41,639 nucleotides of DNA from Bacteroidota bacterium (GCA_022561755.1 JADFQN010000009.1:1-41639); one strand, 5' to 3'; positions 17,363 through 25,400 are shown, counted from the stretch's first letter. Numbers and translations: made by a program. The notes: a model not told the origin generated them from the letters alone.

Positions 17363-18271
17363 CTAGTCCTCGGGCCGCCACGGGAAGGGCCCCATCCAGT
17401 CGTCCATCATCACTCGCCAGGCATTCATTTCCAGCCACTGATCGTACCCGGCCCAGTCCTCGTACTGCGGCAGCCGGACCACACCTGGCACCGCCATTGG
17501 ATTAGTGCCCTTCTGGAACTCGGCGTAGATGGCGGCGCGCAAGTCGCGGATGAACTGCAGATTATCTTGCACGTCTTGCTTGGTTCCCCCTTGCAACGGT
17601 TCGGAGGCCATATTGTGGGTGAACACAGCTCGATCAAAATCCAGATCCAGAATCTCCTCAAGCGACCGCTCCCACTCCCTGATGTTGAAGTCCGGTACAA
17701 CGCTAAACATCACTCGGTTGGGAACCGCCAGGTCTGCGATGTAGGCGACCCTCTGCTCAGGCAGAACGAAGACGGTCATGCCCAAGCCGTGGTTCATCCC
17801 CAGATAGTGCAATTCAACCGTCGTGGCACCGAGAGTGATGTCGTGCCGACTTCCGCTCCAGCTCTCATCCGGAACGACCATGTCCGGACCCGGGTTGGCC
17901 TCCATCCACGCGTAGGCCTCGGCATGAGCAACGAGAGTTGCTCCGGCATCCTTGAAGACCTGACCGCCACTTGCGTGATCCCAGTGGTTGTGGCTGTGGA
18001 GCAGGAACCGCACCGGTTCGTCGGTCACTTCCTGGATCGCCTGCAAGAAGCCGGTTGAGTGCTCGGAACTGACCGACTCGAACGCGATCACGCCCTCGTC
18101 GGTCACCACGAACATCGAAATATAATCGTCGCCAGGGCCATAGCTGTAAACACCATCGGCTATCCTGGCGGTGTGGTCCGGCAGGTCTTGCGCGCTGATC
18201 AACGGGCTGCAGATACCGGACCCAACGGCCGCGGCCAAAATGATCCTGAATGCGCGAGCTCTTGTTCTCAT
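17363..18271 (-). CDS. Secreted metallo-beta-lactamase-fold hydrolase
   Basis: 302 residues from the ATG at 18271, preceded by the strong ribosome binding site AAAGGAGGA six bases away. A longer open frame upstream exists but is promoter-repeat sequence. The N-terminus has a signal peptide (hydrophobic IILAAAVGSGICSPLISAQ). The metal motif is H94-N-H96-W-D98-H99 within LLHSHNHWDHASGG; further ligand candidates are the His in HYLGMNHGLG, the Asp in VAYIADLAVP and the His in VFTHNM. By family it is a zinc-dependent periplasmic hydrolase; lactamase, lactonase and phosphodiesterase activities all occur. The first codons and all expression signals recur at 27335-27455, without the rest of the gene. 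Confidence 0.9.
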   Translation of the reverse strand: MRTRARAFRIILAAAVGSGICSPLISAQDLPDHTARIADGVYSYGPGDDYISMFVVTDEGVIAFESVSSEHSTGFLQAIQEVTDEPVRFLLHSHNHWDHASGGQVFKDAGATLVAHAEAYAWMEANPGPDMVVPDESWSGSRHDITLGATTVELHYLGMNHGLGMTVFVLPEQRVAYIADLAVPNRVMFSVVPDFNIREWERSLEEILDLDFDRAVFTHNMASEPLQGGTKQDVQDNLQFIRDLRAAIYAEFQKGTNPMAVPGVVRLPQYEDWAGYDQWLEMNAWRVMMDDWMGPFPWRPED

Positions 18272-18376
18272 TAGGTCCTCCTTTGTTTGTGGACGTGCGC
18301 CGCAATGATATTTTGGGACGCATTGGGGGGACAAGACGTAGTTTAAGAAACATTGTGTAGCGAAACAATTCGACAT
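18260..18376 (-). repeat. Promoter-bearing direct repeat, left copy
   Basis: Matches 27335-27455 in the same orientation at roughly 88-90% by eye. It spans the upstream region, ribosome binding site and first four codons (MRTR) of the hydrolase gene. The two copies delimit a 9-kb gene block. Confidence 0.88.
18305..18334 (-). promoter_or_regulatory. Sigma70-like promoter of the hydrolase gene
   Basis: On the minus strand TTGTCC (18334-18329), an 18-base spacer and TATCAT (18310-18305) resemble -35 and -10 boxes. The ATG follows about 33 bases after the -10. The same -10 and ribosome binding site are kept in the right repeat copy, where the spacer is two bases longer. Confidence 0.5.
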
Positions 18377-18544
18377 ACGTAGGGGATCTCGTCACGCAGG
18401 TCTGCGGAGACGGGACCGCGGAGAAGTGGCTGGGTCGCCTCGCGTCATCGACGTGTTCATGTAGGCCAACTGCTTCAGTTTGGTAGAAAGCCGTCGTATC
18501 ACCTGACCCGCCACGGCACACAAGATTCGGCCGAGGAGGCTTCC

Positions 18545-19993
18545 ATGACTTTGACGACGCACATTCGCCGTCCCACCGCAGGATCGCCGACCATCCGCGT
18601 TTTCGGTCCCCTCTGGGTTCTCGCAGTGCTCGCGTTTCCGATTCAGGGGCTGGGTCAGGAGTCTGGGGGCGAGGCACCGCAGGAGGCGCCGGCTTACTCG
18701 ATGCTTCGGGCGGAGGAGAGCTATACATACCTTCGAGAGGGCTCTCCGTACGCGTCGGATCCGTTCGACCCCATAAAGTTCATTCGGCTGAACCATGACG
18801 GCTCCCTCTTCCTCACTGTGGGTGGGGAAGTGCGGCTCCGCCTGGAGTTCTTCGACAACGCGGATTGGGAATCGGGGCGTGACGAGCTGTACTCCCAGCG
18901 CCTGTCCGTGCACACCGCGCTTAACGCCGGGCAGCGGGTACGGTTTTTCGGGGAGGTCTACCACGGACTCCTCAGCAAGTCCGAACCGGAGTTCGCCGAG
19001 GACGACGATCTGGCGCTCCACCAGGGATTCCTTGAGCTCCGGCTCCTCGACGACATCCGACACCAAGTCAATCTGCGGGTCGGTCGACAGGAATTGGCCT
19101 ACGGCTCGGCTCGGCTCATCGGGATCCGGGAGGGACCGAACATCCGTCGCTCCTTCGACGCAGCGCGGGTGCTCTACACCGGAGGCCAACTTCAGATGGA
19201 GGGGTTCTTCGGGAGCGAGGTCGTGACGTCACCGGGCACCTTCGACAATTCGCGGAACCGAGACATGGCTGTGTGGGGCTTGTTCAGTCGTCTCTCTATT
19301 CCAGGCATCGTCGGAAGCACCGAGGCATACTACTTCGGTGTGGATGTCGACCAGGCACGATTCGATGACGGGATTGCGGCGGAGCGACGACATTCAGTGG
19401 GGATTCGCCGGTTCGGAAGCCTGGGCTCTGCGTTCCGATACAACACGGAAGTGATATTTCAGTTCGGGACGTTCGGCGATCAGAACATCCGCGCGTTCGC
19501 CGTGGAAACGGATTTTCATTATCTGCTCAATAGCCTCGAACTCCGGCCGGTTTTAGGGATCAGGCTCGACTTTGTCAGCGGGGATCGCGGCGCAGCGGAC
19601 GGCACGCTCAACACGTTCAACGCGCTGTTTACGAATCCGGCCTACTTCGGCTTGCTGTCTCAACTGACGCCGATGAACCTCTTCGACATCCACCCATCTC
19701 TCACGCTGGAGCTCTCGGAGCGAGCCGAGGCCATTGTGGATTGGGACTTCTTCTGGCGTGCCAGCAAGGACGATGGCTTGTACTCGCCTCCGCGATTCTT
19801 CGCTCGTGCAGGCGATCCGATGCAGGGTCGTTTCATCGGGCATCAGCCAGGACTCGAGTTCGTCTATCGCGTTTCACGGCATCTTACGTGGAGCACCGAG
19901 GCCTCATACTTCGTGAGTGGCGACTACCTCATGGATAGCGGCGACGCAGAAAACATCATTAACTTGGCGACGACTTTGTCGTTCAAGTACTAA
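18545..19993 (+). CDS. Alginate-export-family outer-membrane porin
   Basis: 482 residues. A signal peptide (WVLAVLAFPIQGLGQ region) leads to a beta-barrel type protein rich in alternating hydrophobic strands: FLTVGGEVRLRLEFFDNADW, RVRFFGEVYHGLL, HQVNLRVGRQELAYGSARLIGIREGPNIRRSFDAARVLY, ending in LATTLSFKY with the C-terminal aromatic expected of barrels. The GRQEL ... REGPNIRRSFD block is the Alginate_exp signature. Members form diffusion pores or export channels in the outer membrane; no alginate genes are near. It is the first gene inside the repeat-bounded block. Confidence 0.85.
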   Translation: MTLTTHIRRPTAGSPTIRVFGPLWVLAVLAFPIQGLGQESGGEAPQEAPAYSMLRAEESYTYLREGSPYASDPFDPIKFIRLNHDGSLFLTVGGEVRLRLEFFDNADWESGRDELYSQRLSVHTALNAGQRVRFFGEVYHGLLSKSEPEFAEDDDLALHQGFLELRLLDDIRHQVNLRVGRQELAYGSARLIGIREGPNIRRSFDAARVLYTGGQLQMEGFFGSEVVTSPGTFDNSRNRDMAVWGLFSRLSIPGIVGSTEAYYFGVDVDQARFDDGIAAERRHSVGIRRFGSLGSAFRYNTEVIFQFGTFGDQNIRAFAVETDFHYLLNSLELRPVLGIRLDFVSGDRGAADGTLNTFNALFTNPAYFGLLSQLTPMNLFDIHPSLTLELSERAEAIVDWDFFWRASKDDGLYSPPRFFARAGDPMQGRFIGHQPGLEFVYRVSRHLTWSTEASYFVSGDYLMDSGDAENIINLATTLSFKY

Positions 19994-20018
19994 ATAGGCT
20001 ACGCGGAGGGTAGAAGCT

Positions 20019-20276
20019 GTGAACAAAGTTTGCACACACTTGGACCAGATTCGACCCGTCTCGCCCAGCGCGCAGGGGTGCGAGGAGTGTCTTGAGACTG
20101 GGGGACGGTGGGTGCATCTCCGTATGTGTCTGACGTGTGGACACGTCGGATGCTGTGACTCATCCCCTGGCAAACACGCCACGGCTCATTTCGCGGAAAC
20201 GGACCACCCGATCATGCGCTCAGCCGAGCCTGGCGAGTCCTGGAAGTGGTGTTACGTGGACGAGGTAACGCTATGA
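20019..20276 (+). CDS. UBP-type zinc finger protein
   Basis: 85 residues from a GTG. The Cys/His pattern CTHL ... CEEC ... WVHLRMCLTCGHVGCCDSSPGKHATAHFAETDHP is the ZnF-UBP domain, with all expected ligands (C-E-E-C, C-L-T-C, CGHVGCCD, H-x3-H and the later H). In bacteria such small stand-alone domains are common and of unknown role; ubiquitin binding is not expected. It ends 20 codons past the last His. It lies 25 bases after the porin gene. Confidence 0.9.
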   Translation: MNKVCTHLDQIRPVSPSAQGCEECLETGGRWVHLRMCLTCGHVGCCDSSPGKHATAHFAETDHPIMRSAEPGESWKWCYVDEVTL

Positions 20277-20472
20277 CCGGCGCAAGCTTAGGAATAGGAA
20301 AGAGCATTTCGGATCCAGGTAGGTGCCCAATTCACATCTTGGCGGTTGTCCAGCAAGCTTGCCTCCCGTAACTACCCGTCGATGGCCTTGCGCCTGGCAG
20401 CCGACGGGATCGACAGGCACCCTCGTTGCACCTGTGCAGTCATCAATCCCTCGACGATCGCCACGGCTGTGA

Positions 20473-20832
20473 TGCCCGGTTCTGCAACGTATTCCGGCGC
20501 GTTGGGAGCTCCATGCAGTACACGTCGGCACACAGGAAGAGCTCACTGTGCAGCTTCATCGACCCTACGATCACGCAATATTGCACCAGTTCATTGGAGT
20601 GACGGATCAATCTGGGCGATGGGTCGACGGTAGCGTGAGTTTTGATCGGCACCAGACCCGCCGGCGATTCCAACCGAGCCATGCCTGGGGCAGTCGGAAA
20701 CATGAACTCGTGATCGATGCGACGCTCGAGGACGTTGCTGGAAATAACGTACATGGGCTCTTGGATCATTCGGTCCGGACACCGCCGAGTGCGGTCGCGA
20801 GCCTGTCGCGCTCGTTCGAGCCACGACAGTAG
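20473..20832 (+). pseudogene. Remnant of Ig-like-domain protein gene (C-terminal end)
   Basis: The frame encodes the C-terminal part of a bacterial Ig-like (SbsA/Big-type) domain: WELHAVHVGTQEELTVQLHRP, DGSVSFDRHQTRRRFQPS, HELVIDATLEDVAGNNV, and an ending SLSRSFEPRQ. The pattern '+W.F.P..PW..G.Y.L.ID..LEDVAGN' is characteristic. The domain starts upstream of the only plausible start (GTG at 20548), and a TGA at 20470 closes the frame, so this is a truncated leftover and not an intact gene. The 196 bases between the zinc finger gene and this remnant contain no supportable gene. Confidence 0.65.
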
Positions 20833-20851
20833 TCGAAATGCAGGTATCACG

Positions 20852-21511
20852 ATGAACTCACTCGAAGATCCCAAAGTTGTCGAGGTTCTGGACCGCCTGC
20901 ATCGTGAGTCGGACGCGCAGATGCCCGCGGTACGCGAGAAGGTGGCGGGCTTGCGCGCAGGTGGAGAGATGCCGGAAGACTGGCCCGAGCAGCTGCGAGA
21001 TTTCTTCTTGCCGGTCAGCCCCGAGCAGGGCCGGTTCCTCTACCAGACGGTTCGGGCCGTGCGCGCACAGCGAGTCGTCGAGTTTGGCTCATCCTTTGGC
21101 GTCTCGAGTATCTATCTGGCCGCGGGACTGCGCGATAGCGGCGGCGGCATGCTCATCGGGTCCGAGTTGGTCGAAGACAAAGCGGCGACGGCACGTCGGA
21201 ATATCGCAGATGCCGGGCTTGCCGACTACGCGGATATTCGATCGGGTGACGCCCGCAAGACTCTTCAGGATCCAGGAGGTTCTGTAGACGTCGTACTGCT
21301 CGACGGCGGTTCGGCCATGTATGTGGAGATCGTCCAGCTCCTGCTGCCGCACTTGCGCGATGGTGCGGTTGTGCTTGCCGACAACATCGGTCCAGAAGAC
21401 GAGGGCCCCTATTCTAGCTGGGTTCGCGATCCTGCGAACAGGTTTGTGTCGTCGTCAATCATGATGAAGCAGGGCACCGAGTACTCCGTATGGCTGGGCA
21501 TGTCTACATAG
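20852..21511 (+). CDS. O-methyltransferase (SAM-dependent, COMT-like)
   Basis: 219 residues from the ATG at 20852. Motif I is VVEFGSSFGVSSIYLAAGL (the SAM-binding glycine loop); GSELVEDKAATARRNIADAGL gives the ribose-binding acidic residue, and DVVLLDGGSAMYVEIVQLLLPHLRDGAVVLADNI the metal and catalytic Asp region of cation-dependent catechol-type O-methyltransferases. Soluble; the methyl acceptor is unknown. The open frame extends 135 bases further upstream over the gene relic, but that part is basic and not family-like. It is convergent with the AraC-type gene, five bases apart. Confidence 0.9.
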   Translation: MNSLEDPKVVEVLDRLHRESDAQMPAVREKVAGLRAGGEMPEDWPEQLRDFFLPVSPEQGRFLYQTVRAVRAQRVVEFGSSFGVSSIYLAAGLRDSGGGMLIGSELVEDKAATARRNIADAGLADYADIRSGDARKTLQDPGGSVDVVLLDGGSAMYVEIVQLLLPHLRDGAVVLADNIGPEDEGPYSSWVRDPANRFVSSSIMMKQGTEYSVWLGMST

Positions 21512-21516
21512 TGCGC

Positions 21517-22494
21517 TCACTGCGACAGGTTCGTTAGCGCCTTGCGTTCTAGCTCGGGGCTGAGCCTCTCCCGTCGCCACCGCGCGGGGGGAGACTCGAA
21601 GTGGCGCTTGAAGACCACTCCGAACGCGGGCTCCGACTCGTAGCCAACCTGGCTGGCTATGTCGGCGACGCTCGAGTCGCTCTGATCGAGAAGCAGCTTG
21701 GCGGCCAGTCGCATTCGCCAACTGGTGACGTAGCGCAGGGGAGACTCACCCACGAGATCGCTGAACCGCGCTGCGAATCCGGAGCGGGACATGCCCGACG
21801 TGCGGGCCAGGCTCTCGACGGTCCAGGAAGCGGCGGGCTCGGCGTGGATACGTTGGAGCACGCCGCCGATCCTCGAATCCCGGAGCGCCCCCAACCATCC
21901 CGCGTCTCCTGCGGGTACTTGGCTGAGCCAAGCCCTCACCGTGTAAATGAAGAGGAGGTCCATCAACCGGTCCAGTGCGATTTGGGCGCCGGGCGCTTCG
22001 CTCGTGCTCTCCACGCTGATCAAGCGGAGGGTCTGGTCGAGCCAGGGCGCAGCTTGGCCGTTCTCGCCGCGCACTACGATCAGCTTGGGCAGCACCGCCA
22101 GCAGTGGATGCGACTCGGGCGAGTCGAACTTCAGGCGCCCGCAGATGAGCGTCGACTGCTGACCGTCGCCGCCGATGTGGATGCGCTCGCATCCGACGCC
22201 GCACCGGCTGTGGGGCCGCCCGACTCGCCGGACTTCGTCCTCGGAGATGGGGAGCGTGTCCGGCGAGTCTACCAGCTCGTGGGGGGAGCCGCTGGGAAAA
22301 AGGGCGAGGTCGCCGGCCGACAGCGCCGTCAACTCACCGTCGAGCCGGAGGTAGCCGCTCCCCCGCAGTAAGATGTGGAAGGAAGCCGAGTCGAGCTGGT
22401 CCACATAGAAACCCCATGGAGCGCCGAGTTCCAGGCGCCCCTGCACGCTCCCCTCGACCCGAAGCTGCCGAAGCACGTCGGCTAAAACATCCAC
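21517..22494 (-). CDS. AraC-family regulator with cupin sensor domain
   Basis: 325 residues. I chose the GTG at 22494 because AGGAGG lies just upstream (22506-22501); the longer TTG start at 22509 would put that ribosome binding site inside the gene. The N-terminal ~190 residues form an AraC cupin_6 sensor (ASFHILLRGSGYLRLDGELTALSAGDLALFPSGSPHEL; CGRLKFDSPESHPLL). The C-terminal ~110 carry two helix-turn-helices (WTVESLARTSGMSRSGFAARFSDLVGESPLRYVTSWRMRLAAKLL; VADIASQVGYESEPAFGVVFKRHF). It is divergent from the SDR gene, 107 bases between starts, the usual arrangement for an AraC regulator controlling that SDR. Confidence 0.92.
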   Translation of the reverse strand: MDVLADVLRQLRVEGSVQGRLELGAPWGFYVDQLDSASFHILLRGSGYLRLDGELTALSAGDLALFPSGSPHELVDSPDTLPISEDEVRRVGRPHSRCGVGCERIHIGGDGQQSTLICGRLKFDSPESHPLLAVLPKLIVVRGENGQAAPWLDQTLRLISVESTSEAPGAQIALDRLMDLLFIYTVRAWLSQVPAGDAGWLGALRDSRIGGVLQRIHAEPAASWTVESLARTSGMSRSGFAARFSDLVGESPLRYVTSWRMRLAAKLLLDQSDSSVADIASQVGYESEPAFGVVFKRHFESPPARWRRERLSPELERKALTNLSQ

Positions 22495-22545
22495 ACCTTG
22501 CCTCCTCAACTAGACGATCACAACAGGAAGTTAGACGAATCGCCA

Positions 22546-22574
22546 TTGTTTGTCCATCCCTCGACGACTATACT
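22546..22574 (+). promoter_or_regulatory. Sigma70-like promoter for the SDR gene
   Basis: TTGTTT (22546-22551), a 17-base spacer and TATACT (22569-22574) form a near-consensus proteobacterial-type promoter. Transcription would start near 22581, about 20 bases before the GTG at 22602, which has GGAGG in front. This type differs from the TAnnTTTG promoters of Bacteroidota. Confidence 0.55.
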
Positions 22575-22601
22575 TGGAGCATCAACAACCCGGAGGGCAG
22601 C

Positions 22602-23336
22602 GTGAAAAGTTTCGAAGACAAAGTAGTTTTGGTCACAGGCGGCAGCGCAGGTATCCGCCGCGCCAGCGCCGAAGAGTTCATCGCCGAGGGGGCCAAGGTG
22701 GTCGTCACGGCGCGCCGGAAGGAGCCCCTCGAAAAGCTGGCCGCAGCCCATCCCGGGCGGGTGAGCTATGTGCAGGCCGATGTTGCCCAGCCGGGGGAGG
22801 CGAAGCGGGTCGTCGACTTCGTCCTCGCCGAGCACGGTCGACTGGACGTGCTCGTCAACAACGCCGGCGCATTCGTGATGAAACCGCTGGCCGAGACCAC
22901 CGACGAAGAGATCCTCGGGCTACTCGCGCTCAACGTCGCCGGGCTGCTCGCCTTCAGCCGCGAAGCGCTGGAGCCCTTGGCCAAGACCAGAGGCAGCATC
23001 ATCAACATCTCCTCAACGGTGGCCACGGGTGTGATGCCCGGTGTCGCAGCCTACTCCGGCACGAAGGCTGCGGTCGAGCAGATCACCCGAGTGCTCGCCG
23101 CCGAAGTAGGGCCAATGGGCATTCGCGTCAACGCGGTCGCCCCTGGAGCGACTGAGACCGACATGCTGCGCGGCGGACTGACGGACGAAATGCGCGTTGC
23201 AATGGAGAGCCAAACGCCCCTCGGGCGCCTGGGCCAGCCCGAGGATGTCGCCCGAGTGATCGTGCTGCTCGCCGGGCCGAAGGCAAGCTGGATCACGGGT
23301 CAGATCATAGCCGCCAGCGGCGGAATGATGCTCTAG
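22602..23336 (+). CDS. Short-chain dehydrogenase/reductase (classical SDR)
   Basis: 244 residues from the GTG at 22602, preceded by CGGAGGGCAGC. It has VLVTGGSAGIRRASAEEF (NAD(P)-binding loop), LDVLVNNAGAF, NISSTV and the catalytic Y-S-G-T-K in AAYSGTKAAVEQ, followed by GIRVNAVAPGATETDM and SWITGQIIAASGGMML. The binding loop is odd: classical enzymes read TGxxxGIG, here the last Gly is Arg (GIR). That could weaken cofactor binding or be tolerated. The rest is intact, so the gene is probably live. Its stop TAG (23334-23336) is the first three bases of a MITE-like element, so the native stop has been replaced or overlapped. Confidence 0.9.
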   Translation: MKSFEDKVVLVTGGSAGIRRASAEEFIAEGAKVVVTARRKEPLEKLAAAHPGRVSYVQADVAQPGEAKRVVDFVLAEHGRLDVLVNNAGAFVMKPLAETTDEEILGLLALNVAGLLAFSREALEPLAKTRGSIINISSTVATGVMPGVAAYSGTKAAVEQITRVLAAEVGPMGIRVNAVAPGATETDMLRGGLTDEMRVAMESQTPLGRLGQPEDVARVIVLLAGPKASWITGQIIAASGGMML

Positions 23337-23499
23337 GAGTCTGATGAAATACGTCATCCTGCCTGCGACGGCACCTCTTGGCCGATCTTTTCGTTGCGAG
23401 ATGCTCGCTGAATCACCGATTCGACTACGATCTCGCGCCTTGATCTCGACCGAGATGCCCTCGTCTCGGCGACAGAGCACGTAATTCAACAGCCTCCTA
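23334..23499. mobile_element. MITE-like element, copy 2 (166 bp)
   Basis: The ends read TAGGAGTCTGATGAAA and TTCAACAGCCTCCTA, imperfect inverted repeats bounded by TA. The interior shares CGTTGCGA, GAATCACCGATTCG and ATCTCGCGCC-like blocks with copy 3 at 33166, so these two belong to a longer subtype. It fills most of the 177-base gap between the SDR and the dehalogenase-like gene. Confidence 0.78.
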
Positions 23500-23513
23500 G
23501 CACTCGCGAGCCC

Positions 23514-24410
23514 GTGCAACCTGAAACCGACATATCGGCTGCATACCCCTACGAGCCTCACTACGTAAACGTGCTGGGTTCAAGAATGCACTACATCGAA
23601 CAGGGCGAGGGCAGGCCCATACTCTTCCTGCACGGACAGCCGACCTCCTCGTACCTGTGGCGAAACGTCATTCCCCACGTGTCCCCCCATGGGCGGTGCA
23701 TCGCCCCCGATCTTATCGGCATGGGACGCTCCGGCAAGCCCAACCTGCCGTACCAATTCGCCGATCACGCGCGCTACCTCGACGCGTTTATCGACGCGCT
23801 CGATCTGCAGGATGTGACTCTGGTCATTCACGACTGGGGCTCGGGACTGGGCTTTCACTGGGCGAAACGACACGCCGACCGGGTCCGCGGAATTGCCTTC
23901 ATGGAGGCCATCGTCAAGCCCAGCACCTGGGCGGGTTTCCCGGCGGACTTTCGCATTCCCTTTCGTCTCATGCGCAGCCCCGGCATCGGGTGGCTCATGA
24001 TCAGCGTCGGCAACGTCTTCTTGAAGCAGGTTCTGCCCAAGTCCATCGTGCGGAAGCTCACCAAAGAGGAGCAAGCCTTCTACGAAGCCCCATTTCCGAC
24101 GGTCAAGAGCCGAAAACCGGTGCGCCAGTGGCCGCGCCAGATCCCCATAGATGGGAAGCCCGCGCTGATGCACGACCTCGTCAGCGACTACAACACCTGG
24201 CTTCAGCAGACCCCGATTCCGAAGCTGATGTTCACCGCCGAACCCGGCGCCATTATGAGCGAGGACATCATTGACTGGTGCCAGGCGAATCTGACCAACC
24301 TCGAGACGGTACACCTCGGCAAGGGTCTGCACTTCCTCCAAGAGGACCATCCCCACGCCATAGGAGAGAACGTGGCCCGCTGGTTCCGAGAAAAGGTTCG
24401 CCCTTCCTAG
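23514..24410 (+). CDS. Haloalkane dehalogenase-like alpha/beta hydrolase
   Basis: 298 residues from a GTG. Layout follows haloalkane dehalogenase subfamily II (LinB-like): HGQPTSSYLWRNVIPH, the nucleophile elbow VIHDWGSGLGFHW with D107 and the halide-binding W108, the acid E131 in FMEAIV, and the base H273 in GLHFLQEDHP. The second halide-stabilising position, Asn in LinB (HGNPTSS), is Gln42 here. Real dehalogenases with Asn replaced are uncommon, so substrate range may differ or the enzyme may act on another ester or halide. It follows the SDR across a MITE-like element and may share regulation by the AraC-type protein (inference). Confidence 0.85.
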   Translation: MQPETDISAAYPYEPHYVNVLGSRMHYIEQGEGRPILFLHGQPTSSYLWRNVIPHVSPHGRCIAPDLIGMGRSGKPNLPYQFADHARYLDAFIDALDLQDVTLVIHDWGSGLGFHWAKRHADRVRGIAFMEAIVKPSTWAGFPADFRIPFRLMRSPGIGWLMISVGNVFLKQVLPKSIVRKLTKEEQAFYEAPFPTVKSRKPVRQWPRQIPIDGKPALMHDLVSDYNTWLQQTPIPKLMFTAEPGAIMSEDIIDWCQANLTNLETVHLGKGLHFLQEDHPHAIGENVARWFREKVRPS

Positions 24411-24489
24411 GACACTAGCAATTGCTCTATGCCGGGCTAGAGGGCCAGCGTGACAGACACCGAGACGACAGTTACTTCGACAAATACCG

Positions 24490-24553
24490 GCCGAGTCGAG
24501 CTGGTCCATGCGGAAACGTCATGGAGCGCCGAGTTCCAGGTGCCCCTGCACGC
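24490..24553 (-). pseudogene. Fragment of a second AraC-type regulator gene
   Basis: These 64 bases match 22385-22448, inside the AraC regulator gene, with seven differences. On the minus strand they encode the same cupin segment (GHLELGAP, then MDQLDSA) but a TGA interrupts it. It is a decayed piece of a duplicated regulator. The remaining sequence between the dehalogenase-like gene and the GntR gene (24411-24731) shows nothing else I can support. Confidence 0.75.
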
Positions 24554-24695
24554 CAGCGCTTGTCCTGGCGAAACGAAATCCATCCTACGATGGCGATCTT
24601 CAAGGGGCGGCCCAAGGTTGCCCGTTGATGGAGCGCCGTGGCCGAGGGGCAGATCGAACGCCGAGCCTTCCTTCCTCACGTTGGATGGGGCCAGG

Positions 24696-24732
24696 TTGCA
24701 AGGCTCGGTGTAATTGCGTACTGTATGCAGTA
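24696..24732 (+). promoter_or_regulatory. Promoter and probable autoregulatory operator of the GntR gene
   Basis: TTGCAA (24696) and TACTGT (24719) are 17 bases apart. The palindrome TACTGTATGCAGTA (24719-24732) covers the -10 box and ends at the A of the chosen start codon ATG. Such a palindrome is a typical operator shape for FCD-type GntR regulators, which often repress themselves. No ribosome binding site precedes the ATG, and the predicted transcript would begin at or next to it, so the mRNA may be leaderless. Confidence 0.5.
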
Positions 24733-25400
24733 TGCCACTAATACCGACAACGAAACCCCGTCTCAATATCAGCCAGCAGTTAGCCAACTCGCTGCGTGAC
24801 ATGATTTTCGAGGGAGATCTGGGTGCTGGCGAGCGAATCAATGAGGTGCACTTGTCCGAGGCACTCGGCGTTAGCCGGACGCCATTGCGGGAGGCACTCA
24901 CGCTTCTAGTGGCGGAAGAGGCCATGATCAACATTCCGCGCCGGGGCTTCTTCGTTCGAGAATTGACCCGCCGGGAATTCGAGGATCTGTATCCGATACG
25001 GTCGATTTTGGATCCCGAGGCGCTGAGGCTGTCTGGTATTCCATCGGTCGGGAGTTTCGCGACGCTGGAGCGCCTCAACGTAGAGATTCGGGATGCGACG
25101 GATATGAAGACGCGTGTGTCGCTCGATGACGCCTGGCATCTCGAGCTCGTGTCGGGGTGCGAGAATCAGATTCTTATCGGACTCATTATGAATTTTATGA
25201 ACCGCTTCCGGCGCTACGGCCTGGCCTTCGCCCGGGAGCGGAAGGTGATCGAGACGGCGAACCAGGAGCACGTCGAGATTATCCATGCTCTGAGGGCGGA
25301 CGAGATGGACGAGGCCTGTGAAACGCTGCGGAAGAATCTGACCAGCAACAAGGATCCGATCCTTGCCTGGTTGGATGAAAGACAGGATTTGGAGGGGTAA
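24732..25400 (+). CDS. GntR-family regulator, FCD-type
   Basis: 222 residues. The N-terminal winged helix reads LNISQQLANSLRDMIFEGDLGAGERINEVHLSEALGVSRTPLREALTLLVAEEAMINIPRRGFFVREL, an almost textbook GntR domain. The all-helical FCD ligand-binding domain follows, with DDAWHLELVSGCENQIL, and EHVEIIHALRADEMDEACETLRKNL, which hold the usual metal-binding Asp/His. A TTG start at 24714 would place the operator palindrome inside the gene, so the ATG at 24732 is preferred. The stop overlaps the next start by one base (TAATG), so the serine hydrolase is its likely target and operon partner. Confidence 0.92.
   Translation: MPLIPTTKPRLNISQQLANSLRDMIFEGDLGAGERINEVHLSEALGVSRTPLREALTLLVAEEAMINIPRRGFFVRELTRREFEDLYPIRSILDPEALRLSGIPSVGSFATLERLNVEIRDATDMKTRVSLDDAWHLELVSGCENQILIGLIMNFMNRFRRYGLAFARERKVIETANQEHVEIIHALRADEMDEACETLRKNLTSNKDPILAWLDERQDLEG

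Noticed and set aside
18377-18544. Second integrase scar left of the porin gene
   Set aside because: Searched by eye on both strands; no convincing recombinase motif, only an uninformative open frame on the minus strand.
20443-20874. Minus-strand open frame of 143 codons
   Set aside because: It lies opposite the Ig-like relic and the methyltransferase start; the plus strand carries the recognisable motif, so this is a shadow.
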